Assembly: GCF_003265705.1 (NCBI RefSeq)
Contig: NW_020312785.1
Location: 134,911,376-134,975,375 of the forward strand
Direction: 5' to 3'
DNA length: 64,000 nucleotides
Source: Callorhinus ursinus
Lineage: Eukaryota; Chordata; Mammalia; Carnivora; Otariidae
This document shows, piece by piece, positions 1 to 10,945 of the stretch; position 1 is the stretch's first letter; every line of letters begins with the position of its first letter. A program made the translations under genes and the position numbers. The notes beneath the pieces were generated by a model. The model saw nothing but the letters and a program-made list of their open reading frames with translations, was not told the DNA's origin and ran no database searches.

Positions 1-1288
1 CCAGAGGGAGCCTGTGGAAACTGGGATAATGTATGTCCTTGGCCAGCCTCCAAATGGGCACTGTAGACATGGTTATAAGGGAGACTAAACTCTTCCCTGA
101 CCCCCAAATTTACAATCTCTTGCCAACTCCATCTTTCTAATTCCTCATTACCATGAAAACTTATACTATTGGATGGGAAAATAGAGGCTTTATGAGAAAA
201 ATCAACCTGATACTCTAAACTTGCTCTTAACTCTGCTATTCCTGGAAGACACCCTCATGTTCTCCCCTTTTGGGTTCTTGTATCTCGTGACTTGTGCCCT
301 AGAAGTCCTGAAAGATCCCAGCTATTTCATCACCTTGGCAGGAATGGTATTCCTTGTGTCTTCCATCTCCTTCCATGTCCAGGTTCAATAGATCAGATGT
401 TATTTTAAAATGCATTGGTTTTATCTTTCAACCAAGAGAAAGGTGAAATCAATTATTCTAATACAAAAAAAAAAGTGTTGCAGGAAAATGAAGGAGTCCA
501 GGGCATCAGTTGCCAAAAAATACGAACTAGAGTAGCTTGGACTTTTGATCTCTGCCTGCTGATTAAGCTGGAAGCCCAAAATAGACTCTCTTAATACCAT
601 CTGTGACCTCCTCAATCCCTTAGCTTTTTTCTTCTATGCAAGCATTGTTACTCAAATTTTCTCTTTGAAAGTCACAAGTGGTCAATGACCTTTCAGTTAC
701 CAATGTCCAATCATCATTTGACAGTCTCATCTTCAACCTTCCAACAGTATTCGATGTTGTCAACCACCTTCAGCCATTTGCCATTCTACCTCACTTTGTG
801 CAGTCAATAGTGTTTTTCTGTTTGTCTTTTTATCTACCAGAATCCTCCTGTTAAGTCTCACTCACTGATTTTTCTACTATACCCCATTAATTTGAGGGTG
901 TACCTTTCTCTCTCTGTGTCTCACCGTCAGTGATGTCAACTATCACTTCAATGAGAATGACCCCAAAGGCTAAATCTGTAACCTTAACAGCTAATGACCC
1001 AGCCCTGCTTGGTCAATAGTTTGCCTGGATTTCCTCCAAGATATTTTTACCAGCACCTTGTCCATTTCTAGCCTCCTTAAGGCCTTCAGCCTGGACCAAA
1101 CCACCAGCATCTTTGTACAAAAAAAAGATCACCCCCCTTCCTACCTCACTTGCTTGCCCTCTGTTTGATCTATTCCCTGCTTTAGTATATGCTTTTGTTT
1201 GATGTGCTGCTCTGTGACTTCTTCCCCTCCTTTCTTTTCCTAGAATTCTGGTTATCGGTCTCATCTCTTTTCTTTAAGTGAGAAGTTG
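1..1288. other. No recognisable gene or repeat
   Basis: This AT-rich stretch shows no coding frame with a recognisable protein, no splice-flanked exon I would defend, and no interspersed repeat I can name. The open frames here (for example on the minus strand at 421-615 and 1013-1264) are under 85 codons and resemble no known protein. It is probably unique intergenic or intronic DNA, or repeats too old to recognise by eye. Confidence 0.5.
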
Positions 1289-1302
1289 CATGGTAAGTCT
1301 TT

Positions 1303-1419
1303 CATTTCTTTTTTAAGATTTTATTTTTAAGTTATCTCTATACCCAATGTGGGGCTTGAACTCATAACCCCAAGATCAAGAGTCACATGCTCCACTGACT
1401 TAGCCAGCCAGGCACCCCA
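1303..1419 (-). mobile_element. Short old tRNA-Lys-type CAN-SINE
   Basis: Read on the minus strand this starts with a 'GGGGTGCCTGGCTGGCTAAG' tRNA-like head, continues through a B-box-like 'GAGTTCAAGCCCCACATTGG', and ends in an A-rich AATAAAATCTTAAAA tail. It lacks the long CT-rich domain of the younger copies, so it is the short, older SINEC type. It is flanked by a perfect 14-bp duplication, CATGGTAAGTCTTT, at 1289-1302 and 1420-1433, which proves retroposition. It is non-coding. Confidence 0.9.
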
Positions 1420-1433
1420 CATGGTAAGTCTTT

Positions 1434-2547
1434 TGGTTGATATTTCTAATTGGCTCAACTCCTTTTACCACCCTAATGAAAAAATCTGTTCTCTTTAACA
1501 GAAGCTGGACTTTCATTAATATGTTAAATGCAGACTTATAATCTTCATCTCAAACACCGATGCATGTCTCTATTTCTCATTCTCTTCATGGTATCAATAT
1601 TCTCCCTGTCTTTCAAAGTGCAAGATTCAATTCATCTTTGCTCCCTTAACTTTTTACTGCTTAGACGCATTCAATCAGCTAAATTCTGTTATTTTCCTTT
1701 CTAACTTCTGATCCCTATCCTCACTTCCAACCATGAAAATCCCTAAATATTGATCTTCCATACCACTTATGCTAGTGCAGACTTCTTGATAACTATAGTC
1801 AGAATTTGGCTTATTTTAACTGCAAATATATATCATTATTTGCACTTTAGCTACTTAGAAGACAGTCAGATTATTAGCTTTTTGAGTTAAAAAATAGGAA
1901 CTTATATATATTTTTTCTCTTTTCAGTATAGTTTATTTAATGAAATAGCAACCTAACAAGAAATTAAAAACTGGTTGTTTTAAGTGGTATTTTACAACTT
2001 TGGGTATGTTGGGATTCAGTTGAAAAAAACATAGGCCTCTTAGCTACGTTAAGCAGAAAGAGGATTAGGTGAATAAAAAATTGGTAGAGGGGCTTGGGTC
2101 TTGGGTTGTGCCGTGGATACCTTTCAGTGCAACACTGTGGAATTACTTCACTACAGGAACTGTACTCTAACCTCCATCAGGAAGTCACTAATGGAAATGT
2201 GAGCTCCAAAGACAAAGCAATTTGATCAGATCCCAGGGACCAGGAAGCCCTGCCATGTCTCTAGAGCTATGTCATGTCTACTAGGTATCTCCTGGGAAAA
2301 ATACCTTGCCTCTTGGCACCCATGAAGAAATTGAATCTTAATGCTGCTACAGAAAAAAAAAAAAATCATTTCAACTCTGTATCTGCTCTACTTTTGTGTT
2401 CCAAATCCCACGGAAGTGAGTCTGATTGGTTGAACCTAAAGACTGGAATTCTAGCTAGAAGAAAGCAGAGAAATGTAATTATTGGCTAGTCACACTCTGG
2501 AGTAGACTGGGGCATACTAAAAGGAGAATAATATTCTTGTTAAAAGC
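1434..2547. other. Unannotated AT-rich DNA
   Basis: I see no gene or nameable repeat. A poly-A run of 13 lies near 2352. Short chance frames such as 2274-2489 (+) have no family features. Confidence 0.45.
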
Positions 2548-2771
2548 CAATCCATCGTAAAAATAGTGTGGAAGTTCTTGAAAAATTTAAAAATAGATTT
2601 GCCATATTATACAGTAATTCCATTACGAGGTATTTAGAAATGAAAATGAAAACACAAATTCAAAGATAGATGCATCCCTACATTTATTAATTGCAACATT
2701 ATTTACAAAAGCCAAAATAAGGAAGCAACCTAAGTCTCCATTCACAGATAAATGAAGAAAGAAGATATGGC

Positions 2772-2824
<53 letters not shown>

Positions 2825-3207
2825 ATGGCATATTACCTAGTCATAAAATCTTGCCATTTGCAACAACATGGATGGACCTAGAGGATATAGTGCTAAGTGA
2901 AATAAGCCAGACAGAGAAAGACAAATACCATATGATTTCGCTCATAGGAGGAATTTAAGAAACAAAACAACAACAAAAAAGAAAAAAAATAGACAAATAA
3001 AAGAAGACTCTGTTAACTGTAGAGTACAAACTGGTGGCTGCCAGAGAGAAATGGGTGAGGGATGGGTAAAAATAGATAAAGGGGATTAAAGTACACTTAT
3101 TGTGATGAGAACTGGGTGATGTATAGAACCGTTGAATCATTTTATTGTACACCTGAAATTGATATAACACTGTATGTTAATTATACTTTTATAAATAAAT
3201 AAATAGC
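2548..3207 (+). mobile_element. L1 3' end (old L1MA-like LINE-1 fragment)
   Basis: This is the 3' end of a LINE-1. It includes the last part of ORF2: the 'ACATGGATGGACCTAGAGG' and 'AAGTGAAATAAGCCAGACAG' segments correspond to the conserved C-terminal residues WMDLEDIVLSEISQTEKDKY. After that come the 3' UTR, a 'GTACACCTGAAATTGATATAA' end and a short AAATAAATAAAT tail. The copy is 5'-truncated and has lost its frame. The part encoding the Tyr-Ile run of ORF2 has expanded into a (TA)n tract. The 5' boundary is approximate and subfamily assignment is only by resemblance. Confidence 0.85.
2779..2821. repeat. (TA)n microsatellite, about 43 bp, inside L1
   Basis: An uninterrupted TA run. It sits exactly where carnivoran L1 ORF2 has a short TATATATA segment before ACAATGGAATATTA, so it looks like an in-place expansion of L1 sequence and not a separate insertion. 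Confidence 0.95.
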
Positions 3208-4309
3208 AAGCCAAACCACCAGAGCTATGACAAGCATTTTGGAGGATAATTTTTTTCCTGATTGCAAAATTAATACATTGTTATTATTGAAAACAGTAAA
3301 CAGAGAAAAGTATAAAGAAGAAAAAATTTAAATCTCTACTATATTAGAGAAAATTATTAGAAAATTATAAAATTAATCATAATTCTATAATTATCAGAAA
3401 TTGCAATTCAAAAACATATTTTTCCATGTATAAGTTTTTAAAAAAATTTCTCATTAAGAGATCTTACATTTATTTGTTGTTTTTAAGGCCTTTGCCATTT
3501 CGGGATTTCTGTTAAGATGGGAAAATGATTTGGATGCCCCTTTGCAATCAATTTATATTGTATTTCAAAATGTCACTTAAAAAAAACCTTCAATTTTCAG
3601 TTCACCTGGAGCCTCCAGATAGAAGTCAGAACAACAATAACCAAATGGTCATCAACTTTTTAAAATTTCCACAACAGATTGAATTCATAACCTAACACTT
3701 CACCTTTAACTTTGCTTTGCAACTTTGCTTTGCAAAATGCTACAAAACACAGAAAAATATTAAATGATCTAAAGAGCATTATACCTTTTTAAATTAACCT
3801 ATGTAGTAAAGAGATAATCTGTGATGTATTGAAAAATTAACATAAGAAAGTCTTTTGCCTAAAGGAGAGTCGGTTGGGATTTTTAAAATAAAATAAAATA
3901 AAAAGTAAAATTCAAGAATTTCATCATAATCAAACCCAACCTCCTGATATTTTTATTGATATTCCAAAACTGCTATAAATATTTGTGAAAATGAATGTTC
4001 CTATTTCACCAGTATGAACTGCAAGAAAAAGAATATGTTTGAAGAATTTAGCATGAGCAAATACCTTTGGATAATCAAGTCTCACACTGATTCTGCCACA
4101 ATCAATGTGAAAAATCTGATCTATAATTAAAATGAGTTGAAATAATGAAACATTCATTAGTACCACAGGGGTAGAGGGGTTGGAGGTGGGCTGAGAAAGC
4201 AAAGCATATGATACTAGCTTTCTCAAACTATTTTCCTATTCTTTTTCAGAAATTGAATTGCTTGCTCCTGGCATACTCAAACAATACTTGATTGCTCAGG
4301 GTAGGGGTG
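3208..4309. other. AT-rich stretch, mostly unrecognised
   Basis: No coding signal. The part at about 3245-3420 vaguely resembles an ancient LINE 3' end, but I would not name it. A 13-bp unit AACTTTGCTTTGC is tandemly duplicated at 3708-3733, and a short AAAT repeat lies near 3888-3903. Confidence 0.4.
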
Positions 4310-4716
4310 TGATGTGGGCTGAAATGTGCCCCCAACTCCGCAAATTCATATGTTGAAACTCTAACTCTCAGGATCTCAGAATGTGACTATATTTGTAGGT
4401 AGGACCTTTAAAGAGATAATTTAGTTAAAATAAAGTGGTTAGCATGGGCCCTAATCTAATCTAACTGGTGTCTTTATAAGAATAGGAGATTAGGACACAG
4501 AGAAACACCAGAAATACTGGTGCACAAAGGCCAAGTGAGGACACAGCAAAAATGTGTCTACCTGCAAACCAAGGATAGAGACTTTAGAAGAAATAAGCCT
4601 ACCATCACCTTCTCTTCAGTCTTTTAACCTCCAGGGCTATGAGAAATTAATATTTTTTGTTGAAGCCACCTACTCTGTGGTATTTTGTTACGGCAGCCCT
4701 AGCAGACTAATATAGG
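4310..4716 (+). mobile_element. Ancient solo LTR, ERVL/MaLR type
   Basis: The 5' side matches the common mammalian LTR that begins with a 'TTCATATGTTGAA' motif. The middle carries 'GGTGTCTTTATAAGAA'. The 3' side carries the 'TTGAAGCCACCTACTCTGTGG' and 'GCAGCCCTAGCAGACTAATA' ending. No internal retroviral gene follows, so it is a solo LTR. It is heavily diverged. Class assignment rests on memory of the consensus and the exact subfamily is not claimed. Confidence 0.7.
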
Positions 4717-4769
4717 GAGAAAAAAAGTAAACATAATTTAAACCCATAAATTTGATTATCCTCTTGGCA

Positions 4770-5004
4770 TAGAAATGTTCTTTCCAAATGGAGGCAATTT
4801 TGCTCCCCTTAGGGGACAAATAGCAATTTCTGGAGACATTTTGATTGTCACATTTAAAGGGGGTGGGTTTCTACTGACTGTATAGTGGATAGAGGTTACA
4901 GATGCTGCTAAACATCCTACAAGGCACAGAATAGTCCCCTTCCTCCATAACAAAGACTTATCCTGCTAGAAGTGTCAATAGTGCTGAGTGTGAGAAACCT
5001 TTTT
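4770..5004 (+). mobile_element. MER20 (non-autonomous hAT DNA transposon)
   Basis: The order of blocks matches MER20: 'GGGGACAAATAGCAATTTCT' and 'GGAGACATTTTGATTGTCAC', then 'GATGCTGCTAAACATCCTAC', 'AGGCACAGAATAGTCCCC', and finally 'GTCAATAGTGCTGAGTGTGA' before the terminal inverted repeat remnant GAAACCT. It is non-coding. MER20 copies have been reported as regulatory elements in eutherian endometrium, but nothing here shows that this copy is active. Confidence 0.85.
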
Positions 5005-6925
5005 GTAATGGTGCAAATTTATGACAGATTTGTGGTTTGGGAATGAGGAGTTTAACTATTTTCTTGCTTGTTGAGCCTGCAAAGTAAGTTCTGCAGCAGT
5101 TAGTTATCTTGTGCCAGATACTTTGAATAGTTAGCTAGAGGATGCTTTCACTAATGATCTCCATCAGGCAGTTGGCCTTACCTGTGATGAACAGACTAGA
5201 CTGGGGAACTTTCCACTTCACAGTTAGCAGAATAGAAACATTTCTGCTATTTCTGTTCTCACAAAACATAGAGGGCAGAAACTAATTCCATATATCTGAT
5301 GTATTCCCCTTTAGATTAAGGACAAATAGACCCATTCTTTTTGCCCATTACTTAATGGGCATAAACTTATTAAACCAATTAACCAAGGAAGCAATTTGAA
5401 AAATGCTTTAGTTAGTGACAAGAAATATTAAAACTGAGTTAGAATAGGTTTTTTAAGACAGTGATTATGCAGTTGCTTGAAGCTTAATTTCTATCACTTA
5501 TGTGTTCTGATGTTATTTTCCTTTTCTTTTCCTCCTTCACCTTTATCTGTATCTAGTCTCCAAGGAAGAGCAAGAAAGGAAATGATGTTCAAACCTAAAA
5601 AGCTGAATTAACACATGAATGCTCTATTCCTCTATTCCCTCCTGAGGTGGAGTTGGACCTTTGCATCTGAGACAGGTAGGGAACCAACAGATGGAAATGA
5701 GCTTTTTCTCTAATTGAAGCTAGAAGGCAGAGGCAGCCAGCACTGAAATTGCCATGTCTCATCTGCTTCCAATTTACCAGAGTGGGTCTTAACTGGAGAC
5801 ATGGCATAATTTGGCCATCCTCTCTCTGAGATTCAGCAGAACAGAGTATAAGCCCTGAAATTTTGAGGTTTAGGATGACCACTGACTTGATTTAGTAGTG
5901 GAAATGGGAGCTATCACAGCTGTTTGCCTCAGGCTTTATTTTCTTTCCCACAGTTAAGACACTGGTTTTAAGAAGGTGAGGATTAAATGTTATAAATAAG
6001 AAAGAAAAATTGTTCTCAACCTGAAGTAGGTAGAAGTATGTGAACTAATATGATTTACTATCTTCTTCTGGGAAATAATTAGTTACAGCTAGTTAATAAT
6101 TAGTTAGATAGTGTTTAATGAGATTAAGATTTCTTCTAGGGGGTTAGTTACCGATCTGCACAGTAAACTATTAGTCAGAAGTTTTAAAATGTTTAACTAG
6201 ACATTTTTTTCAATCTCTTTCATTTTCTGTACAAATGAGAAATTTTACTTTGTATGCTTAGAATCTATTCTTTTGCAGCAAATTTGAAATAAAACTTTAA
6301 CACTTGCTGATTATTAATTTTCTTAGAATTGTTTTATTATAGTAACCCACCCCAGCAGAAGGAGACCATCTTCCTATAAATTGGAAAGAAGGGGCCATGA
6401 GCTTTAATGACTTAGCAAGTATGAGACAGTATTCCAAAAGAGACTTAGACTTCCACTTTTAGCCCTGGTGAGCTAACTGATACCGAACTTTGTCTGTCAC
6501 CACAAATAACTAGAAAATGCACGGGTGAGGGAAGAAGGCAAATCTGTTTTTCAGATATTGGCAAATAGGCAATACAGACTGTGATTCCTGAAGAAAGTAA
6601 AGAAACAATGTGAAACCAATGATTATCTTGGCTCTGTGATTAGAGATACTTTCTGGAAAATGGTGAAGGAAACGGTGAACCCAAATACAGCACACAAGTC
6701 TCACTGAACTGAAGAGGCAGAAATCAGAGTTTAACAGAAATTAAGGCAATTAAAATTTTGGGGACAGAGTTCATAAGAGAGTGAATTATGCAGAAAAAGA
6801 ACTCCAGAAGTTGGCAACAGTGGTTTCCTTATGTCTGTGGCTGAATACCTAAATGTGTATGCATGATGCAAAACTCCACAAAGTTGGACTAGACAAAGGG
6901 ATCTGTAAGGTAAATAATATCCAGA
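5005..6925. other. No recognisable gene or repeat
   Basis: AT-rich DNA without a convincing coding frame. Minus-strand frames at 5595-5882, 6510-6704 and 6849-7139 resemble no protein family and overlap other frames, so they are treated as chance. It may contain very old repeat remnants. Confidence 0.45.
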
Positions 6926-8734
6926 GCTCATTTAAGAACATAAGGAAAAAAAGAACAAATAAAAATAAACAGAGCCTAAGAGACCTGTAGGACACCAACA
7001 AGCATACCAACATGTGCAAAATATGAGTCCTATAAGATGAAGAGAGAAAGAAAGGAACAGAAAGAATATTTAGAGATAGAATGACTGAAAATCCCCAAAT
7101 TTGATGAGAAACATTCATCTGTACAAGCAAGATGCCCAATGAATATGCAGTAAGATAAATTCAAGGAGACTGACATCTAGAAGGATTATAATAAACTATT
7201 GTAAGCCAGGAAGAAAGAAAGAATCTTAAAAGCAACAAGGGAGAAGCAATGCATTGCATGCAAGGGATCTTCAATAAGATTAATAATTGACTTTTCATCA
7301 GAAATCAAGGACACAAAAATGCAATGGGATACATATTCAAAGTATTGAAAGAAAAAGGCTGTCAACCAAGAATTCTATATCCAGCAAAACTCTCCCTCAA
7401 ATAAAGAAAGAAGAAATTAACACATTCTCAAATCAATAAAAACAAAGTATTCATCACGTAGACATGCCCTATAAAAAATATTAAGGGAAGATTTTCAGAT
7501 TTAGATAAAAAGACACTAGATAGTGATTTGAATCAACACCAGTGAAAAAAAGAACACAAGTAAAGGTAAATATATAGGTAGATATAAAAGACAACATGGT
7601 AACTTTTTGATTCTCCTATTTTATTTAAAAAACAACTGAATAAGGCAATAATTATAAAACTGTGTCAATGGGCCTAAATGTATTATTTGTATGGCAATAA
7701 TAGCACAAGAAAAAGAAATGAAAATGTATTTGAGAAAAATTTTTGTATACTATTGAAATTGTTAGTATTAGTTCAAACTCAATTTTTATAAGGTGCTCAT
7801 TGTAATCTCCAGGGTAACTATGAAGCTATTTAATTGAACAGAAGACAGAAACTGGAAAAAAAAAAAGGGAGAAAAAAGATATAAAGCATAGAGAAAATAA
7901 ATAGCAAAATGGCAAATGTAAACCTTAAATACTCCAACCAAAAGGCACAGATTGGCAGAATGGATTAAAATCAAAACAAAACAACGAAAAAACATGCTAT
8001 GCACTGTCTACAGGAAACACACTTTGGATTCAAAGACACAGGTAAGTTAAAACAATAAATAAATAGAAGAATGAAAAAATGATGTATCATGCAAACAATA
8101 TCCAAAAGAGAATTGGAGTAGCTATAATAAAATCAGGCAAATAAACTTTAAGGCAAAAATTATTACTAGATACAAAGAACATATAATAATGCCAGAAGGG
8201 TCACTCTATTAGAAAGACAACAATTAGAAACACATAAGCACCTAATAAGGGAGCCCCCAAAAACATGAAACAAAAACTGACAGAATTGAAGGGAGATCAA
8301 TACAGAAATAGAAGACATGACAACACTAGAACCCAATAGACATATGTAGAACACTCTACCCACAATAGCAGAATACTACTTCTTTCCCATGCATATGAAC
8401 ATTCTCCTGTGTAGAATATGCGGTTGGCCATAATAGAAGTCTCAATAATTTTACAGGCTTTGAAATTATGCATTTCTTTTCCAGTCATAGCAGATTGAAA
8501 TTAAAAATCAGTAACAGAAAAAAATTGGGGAAATTTATGAGTATGTGGAAATTAAACCATACTTTTTTTTAAACCATACTCTTAAGTAACTAATGGGTCA
8601 GAAAATATTACAAGGAAAATTAGAAAATACTTTGAGGTGAATGAAAATTAAATACAACATACCAAAATATATAAGATGCCGCTAAAGCAGTGCTTAGAAG
8701 GATAATTATATGTGAAAACGCCTATATTAAAAAT

Positions 8735-8769
<35 letters not shown>

Positions 8770-9535
8770 AGAAGAAGAAGAAGAAGAAGAAGAAGAAGAA
8801 GAAGACGAAGAAGAAGAAGAAGAAGAGGAAGAGGAAGAGGAAGAGGAAGAAGAAGAAGAAGAAAAGAAGAAGAAGAAAAGAGGAGGAGAAGGAGAAAAGG
8901 AAGAAGGGGAAAGGGAAAGGGAGAGGGAAGGACAAGGAGTAGAGGAGGAGGAAGAAGAAGTTGGGGGCGGGGTGAAGAGGAGTTGTCCAGTCCTCTCAAA
9001 TCAGTAACCTAAACTTTCACCTTAAAATAAAAACAGAGCAAAGGAAACCCAAGCAAACAAGAAGAAGGAAATAGTAAGGATTACAGTGGAATTTAATGAA
9101 ATAAAGAATAGGATATCAATGATCAAATTCAATGAAACCAAAAATCTTTTTTTTTAAAAAAAACCTGGACAAAATTGGCAAAACTTCAGCTACATTGACC
9201 AAAAAAAAAAAAAAAGACTCAAACTACTAAAATTAAGAATGAAATATATCCTGAGCATTATTATTGATTTTACAGAAGTTAAAGGGATTACAAAGGAATA
9301 CTACAAACAATGATAGGCTAACAAATTAAATAGCTTAGATGAATGGCCATATTCAGAGAAAAAACCACAAACTACCAAAACTGACTCAAGAAGAAAGAAT
9401 ATCTGAATAGACCACAAAACATAAAGATACAGAATTCGTAACTGAAAAATACATAGCTAACTAACATAATGGTGAAAAACTGAATGTTTTTCACCGAATA
9501 TCAAAAACAAGATTAAATGTCCCCCAAGAACCAAT
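6926..9535 (+). mobile_element. Long old L1 fragment: end of ORF1, spacer and part of ORF2
   Basis: A diverged LINE-1 in sense orientation. Around 7367-7402 the sequence translates to PRILYPAKLSLK and a stop, the C-terminal region of L1 ORF1 (RNA-binding protein). The inter-ORF region follows. From about 7870 to 8730 it runs through ORF2 endonuclease/early domains (for example 'CAGATTGGCAGAATGGATTA' and 'GGAAATTAAACCATAC'). At 8993-9470 it resumes in ORF2, then jumps by deletion to 'AATGGTGAAAAACTGAATG', a later ORF2 block. Frames are destroyed by many stops. A large GAA-rich block interrupts it at 8735-8982. It is an L1M-type copy, older than the copies at 15.9 and 24.4 kb. It is dead. Confidence 0.8.
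8735..8982 (+). repeat. (GAA)n/GA-rich polypurine tract, about 250 bp
   Basis: The run begins as GAA triplets and grades into GAAGAG, AAAAG and GGGAAA variants. The plus strand from 8735 to 8932 is purine-only except for one C at 8806, and 8807-8932 is an unbroken 126-base purine run. Apparent proteins of poly-Glu, poly-Lys or poly-Phe in its frames are translations of the repeat. Flanking bases on both sides are L1 ORF2 (ATATTAAAAATGAAGAA before, CTCAAATCAGTAACCTAAAC after), so it grew inside the L1. Confidence 0.97.
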
Positions 9536-9604
9536 TTTTTTTCTCCTCTGGTGGCAATATCCTCTTGAGACTGCATGCCTTAAAGCTTCTAATTCAGATG
9601 ATGC

Positions 9605-9700
9605 TTTGCATTAATCATCTTATTTAATCCTCAATATCAATTTTATTTTACAGATAAGGCAACTAGATTTAGAGACCTATAACTGATTGCAAGCTATAAA
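9605..9700 (-). mobile_element. MIR fragment
   Basis: The order 'CATCTTATTTAATCCTCAA', then 'TTTTACAGATAAGGCAACTAG', is the antisense of the MIR core region. It is short, diverged and non-coding. Confidence 0.55.
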
Positions 9701-9711
9701 GTAAAATTAGA

Positions 9712-9945
9712 TGAATTTAAAATCTGATTCTGCCATTTTTTATGTGACCTCATGGCAAGTGACTTAACTCTTCTGTGCCTCAGTTTCCTCTGAGGCACAG
9801 CAGAATTTTGGGAATGGGAATACTGATAGTACCTATCTCCCAGGGTTGTGAATGTGAGAGATATTAAAACACTTGGAAATATTGCCTGCAACACAGTAAA
9901 ACTTACTAGAAATTGGCTATTATTATTATTATCATCTTAAGTTAC
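9712..9945 (+). mobile_element. MIR SINE with an internal perfect hairpin
   Basis: A good MIR match: 'GGCAAGTGACTTAACTCTTC', 'TGTGCCTCAGTTTCCTC', 'AGTACCTATCTCCCAGGGTT' and a 'GCTATTATTATTATTATCA' end. The normal continuation after TTTCCTC is replaced by TGAGGCACAG. This makes an 11-bp perfect inverted repeat (9773-9783 and 9790-9800) around a 6-base loop. Confidence 0.85.
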
Positions 9946-10112
9946 TTAAGTAGCAAATAGTAAAGGCTTGATTTGAAACCACAGGTGGTGGACATGGAGA
10001 TGCATGGACCATGCCTCACTTCAAGGAAGGTTGCTTTCCAACTGAAGAGAACACACTAAGCAGAAGACTCTAGCTAATTTCAAACTACGGGGCCTAGCTC
10101 TGTTGCAGACAG

Positions 10113-10426
10113 CTGCCTTATCCAAGGTCACACAATTTCTAGGACATTCCCAGACTTAGTGATCCTGGNNNNNNNNNNCTTACCCAAGGTCACACAATTT
10201 CTAGGACATTCCCAGACTTAGTGATACTGGGGTACAGCTGCCTTACCCAAGGTCACACAACTTGTAGAACATTCCCAGACTTAGTGATACTGGGGTACAG
10301 GTGCCTCACCCAAGGTCACACAATTTCTAGGACATTCGATGACTTAGTGATACTGGGGTACAGCTGCTTTACCCAAGATCACACAATTTCTAGGACATTC
10401 AATGACTTAGTGATACTGGGGTAAAA
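10113..10426 (+). repeat. 63-bp minisatellite, about five copies, with a 10-N gap
   Basis: Units begin at 10113, about 10175 (start lost in the gap), 10238, 10301 and 10364. Each is 63 bp and carries 'CTTACCCAAGGTCACACAA', 'TCTAGGACATTC' and 'GACTTAGTGATACTGGGGTA'. Because 63 is a multiple of three, one frame stays open across the array (10221-10424) and yields a 21-residue repeating peptide. I regard this as a by-product. The 'CCCAAGGTCACACAA' core resembles antisense MIR, so the array may have arisen from a MIR copy. Copy number is uncertain because of the gap. Confidence 0.95.
10169..10178. other. Assembly gap, 10 N
   Basis: Ten Ns inside the 63-bp array. The unit on the left lacks its last 7 bases and the unit on the right lacks its first 4, so 11 bases, or 11 plus any multiple of 63, would restore the period. 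Confidence 0.95.
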
Positions 10427-10745
10427 CGGTCTAGCCATTTTGACCACAGGACAACTGTGGTAGGTAATATTTATTGTTGAGTTTCTTGCCTGGTTCAATC
10501 TCTACCCCACCTTTATTACAGTTCAATTTCACCCTCTTCCCTATCCTCCTTCTGCCCTGGCCATTCATAGGTGTTGATCCTTAATAAATACCCTGCTCCT
10601 GAACCTCTGCCTTAGTTCTGCTCTTGGGCAATCCTACCTGTGACACCACACTAACGCAGCATTAAGAAGCCATTCATGGAAGGAAACAGTACCATGCGGT
10701 TTAGGGTCATTTTTAAATGAATAGTGGGGGAGAACTACTATTTAT
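10427..10745. other. Unrecognised; possible LTR tail
   Basis: The part near 10580-10660 has an AATAAA followed by 'CTGCTCTTGGGCAATCCTAC' and a CCTACCTGTGACACCA end. That is the look of an LTR polyadenylation/R-U5 end, but I cannot name a family and see no partner LTR. Confidence 0.25.
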
Positions 10746-10945
10746 TGAACTATCATTATATTCTATGCCAAGTGCTTATTTCACAATTAAAAAACTACAA
10801 CAATCTCTATCATCACAATCACAACTGGAAGCATAGAGTGGTTAAGTAGTTTGCCCAAAGTTCCCCAACTAACAACACATAGGCTATCTGCAATCTGAAC
10901 CAAAGTATATTTGCCTCCAGAGCTCATGACCATGTCCTATATTAT
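10746..10945 (-). mobile_element. Diverged MIR
   Basis: 'TATTTATTGAACTATCATTA', 'GGTTAAGTAGTTTGCCCAAAG' and 'CTCCAGAGCTCATGACCATG' occur in the order and spacing of an antisense MIR. It is strongly decayed. Confidence 0.5.

Noticed and set aside
8690..9007. Open frame encoding a Glu-rich protein
   Set aside because: It is the translation of the GAA microsatellite inside a dead L1. Frames on both strands are open for the same reason.
10221..10424. 67-residue frame with a 21-residue repeat
   Set aside because: The 63-bp minisatellite unit is divisible by three, so one frame stays open automatically. There is no start context, signal or family similarity.
10113..10426. Regularly spaced repeats resembling a CRISPR array
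   Set aside because: The repeats are head-to-tail 63-bp units without unique spacers, in mammalian DNA.
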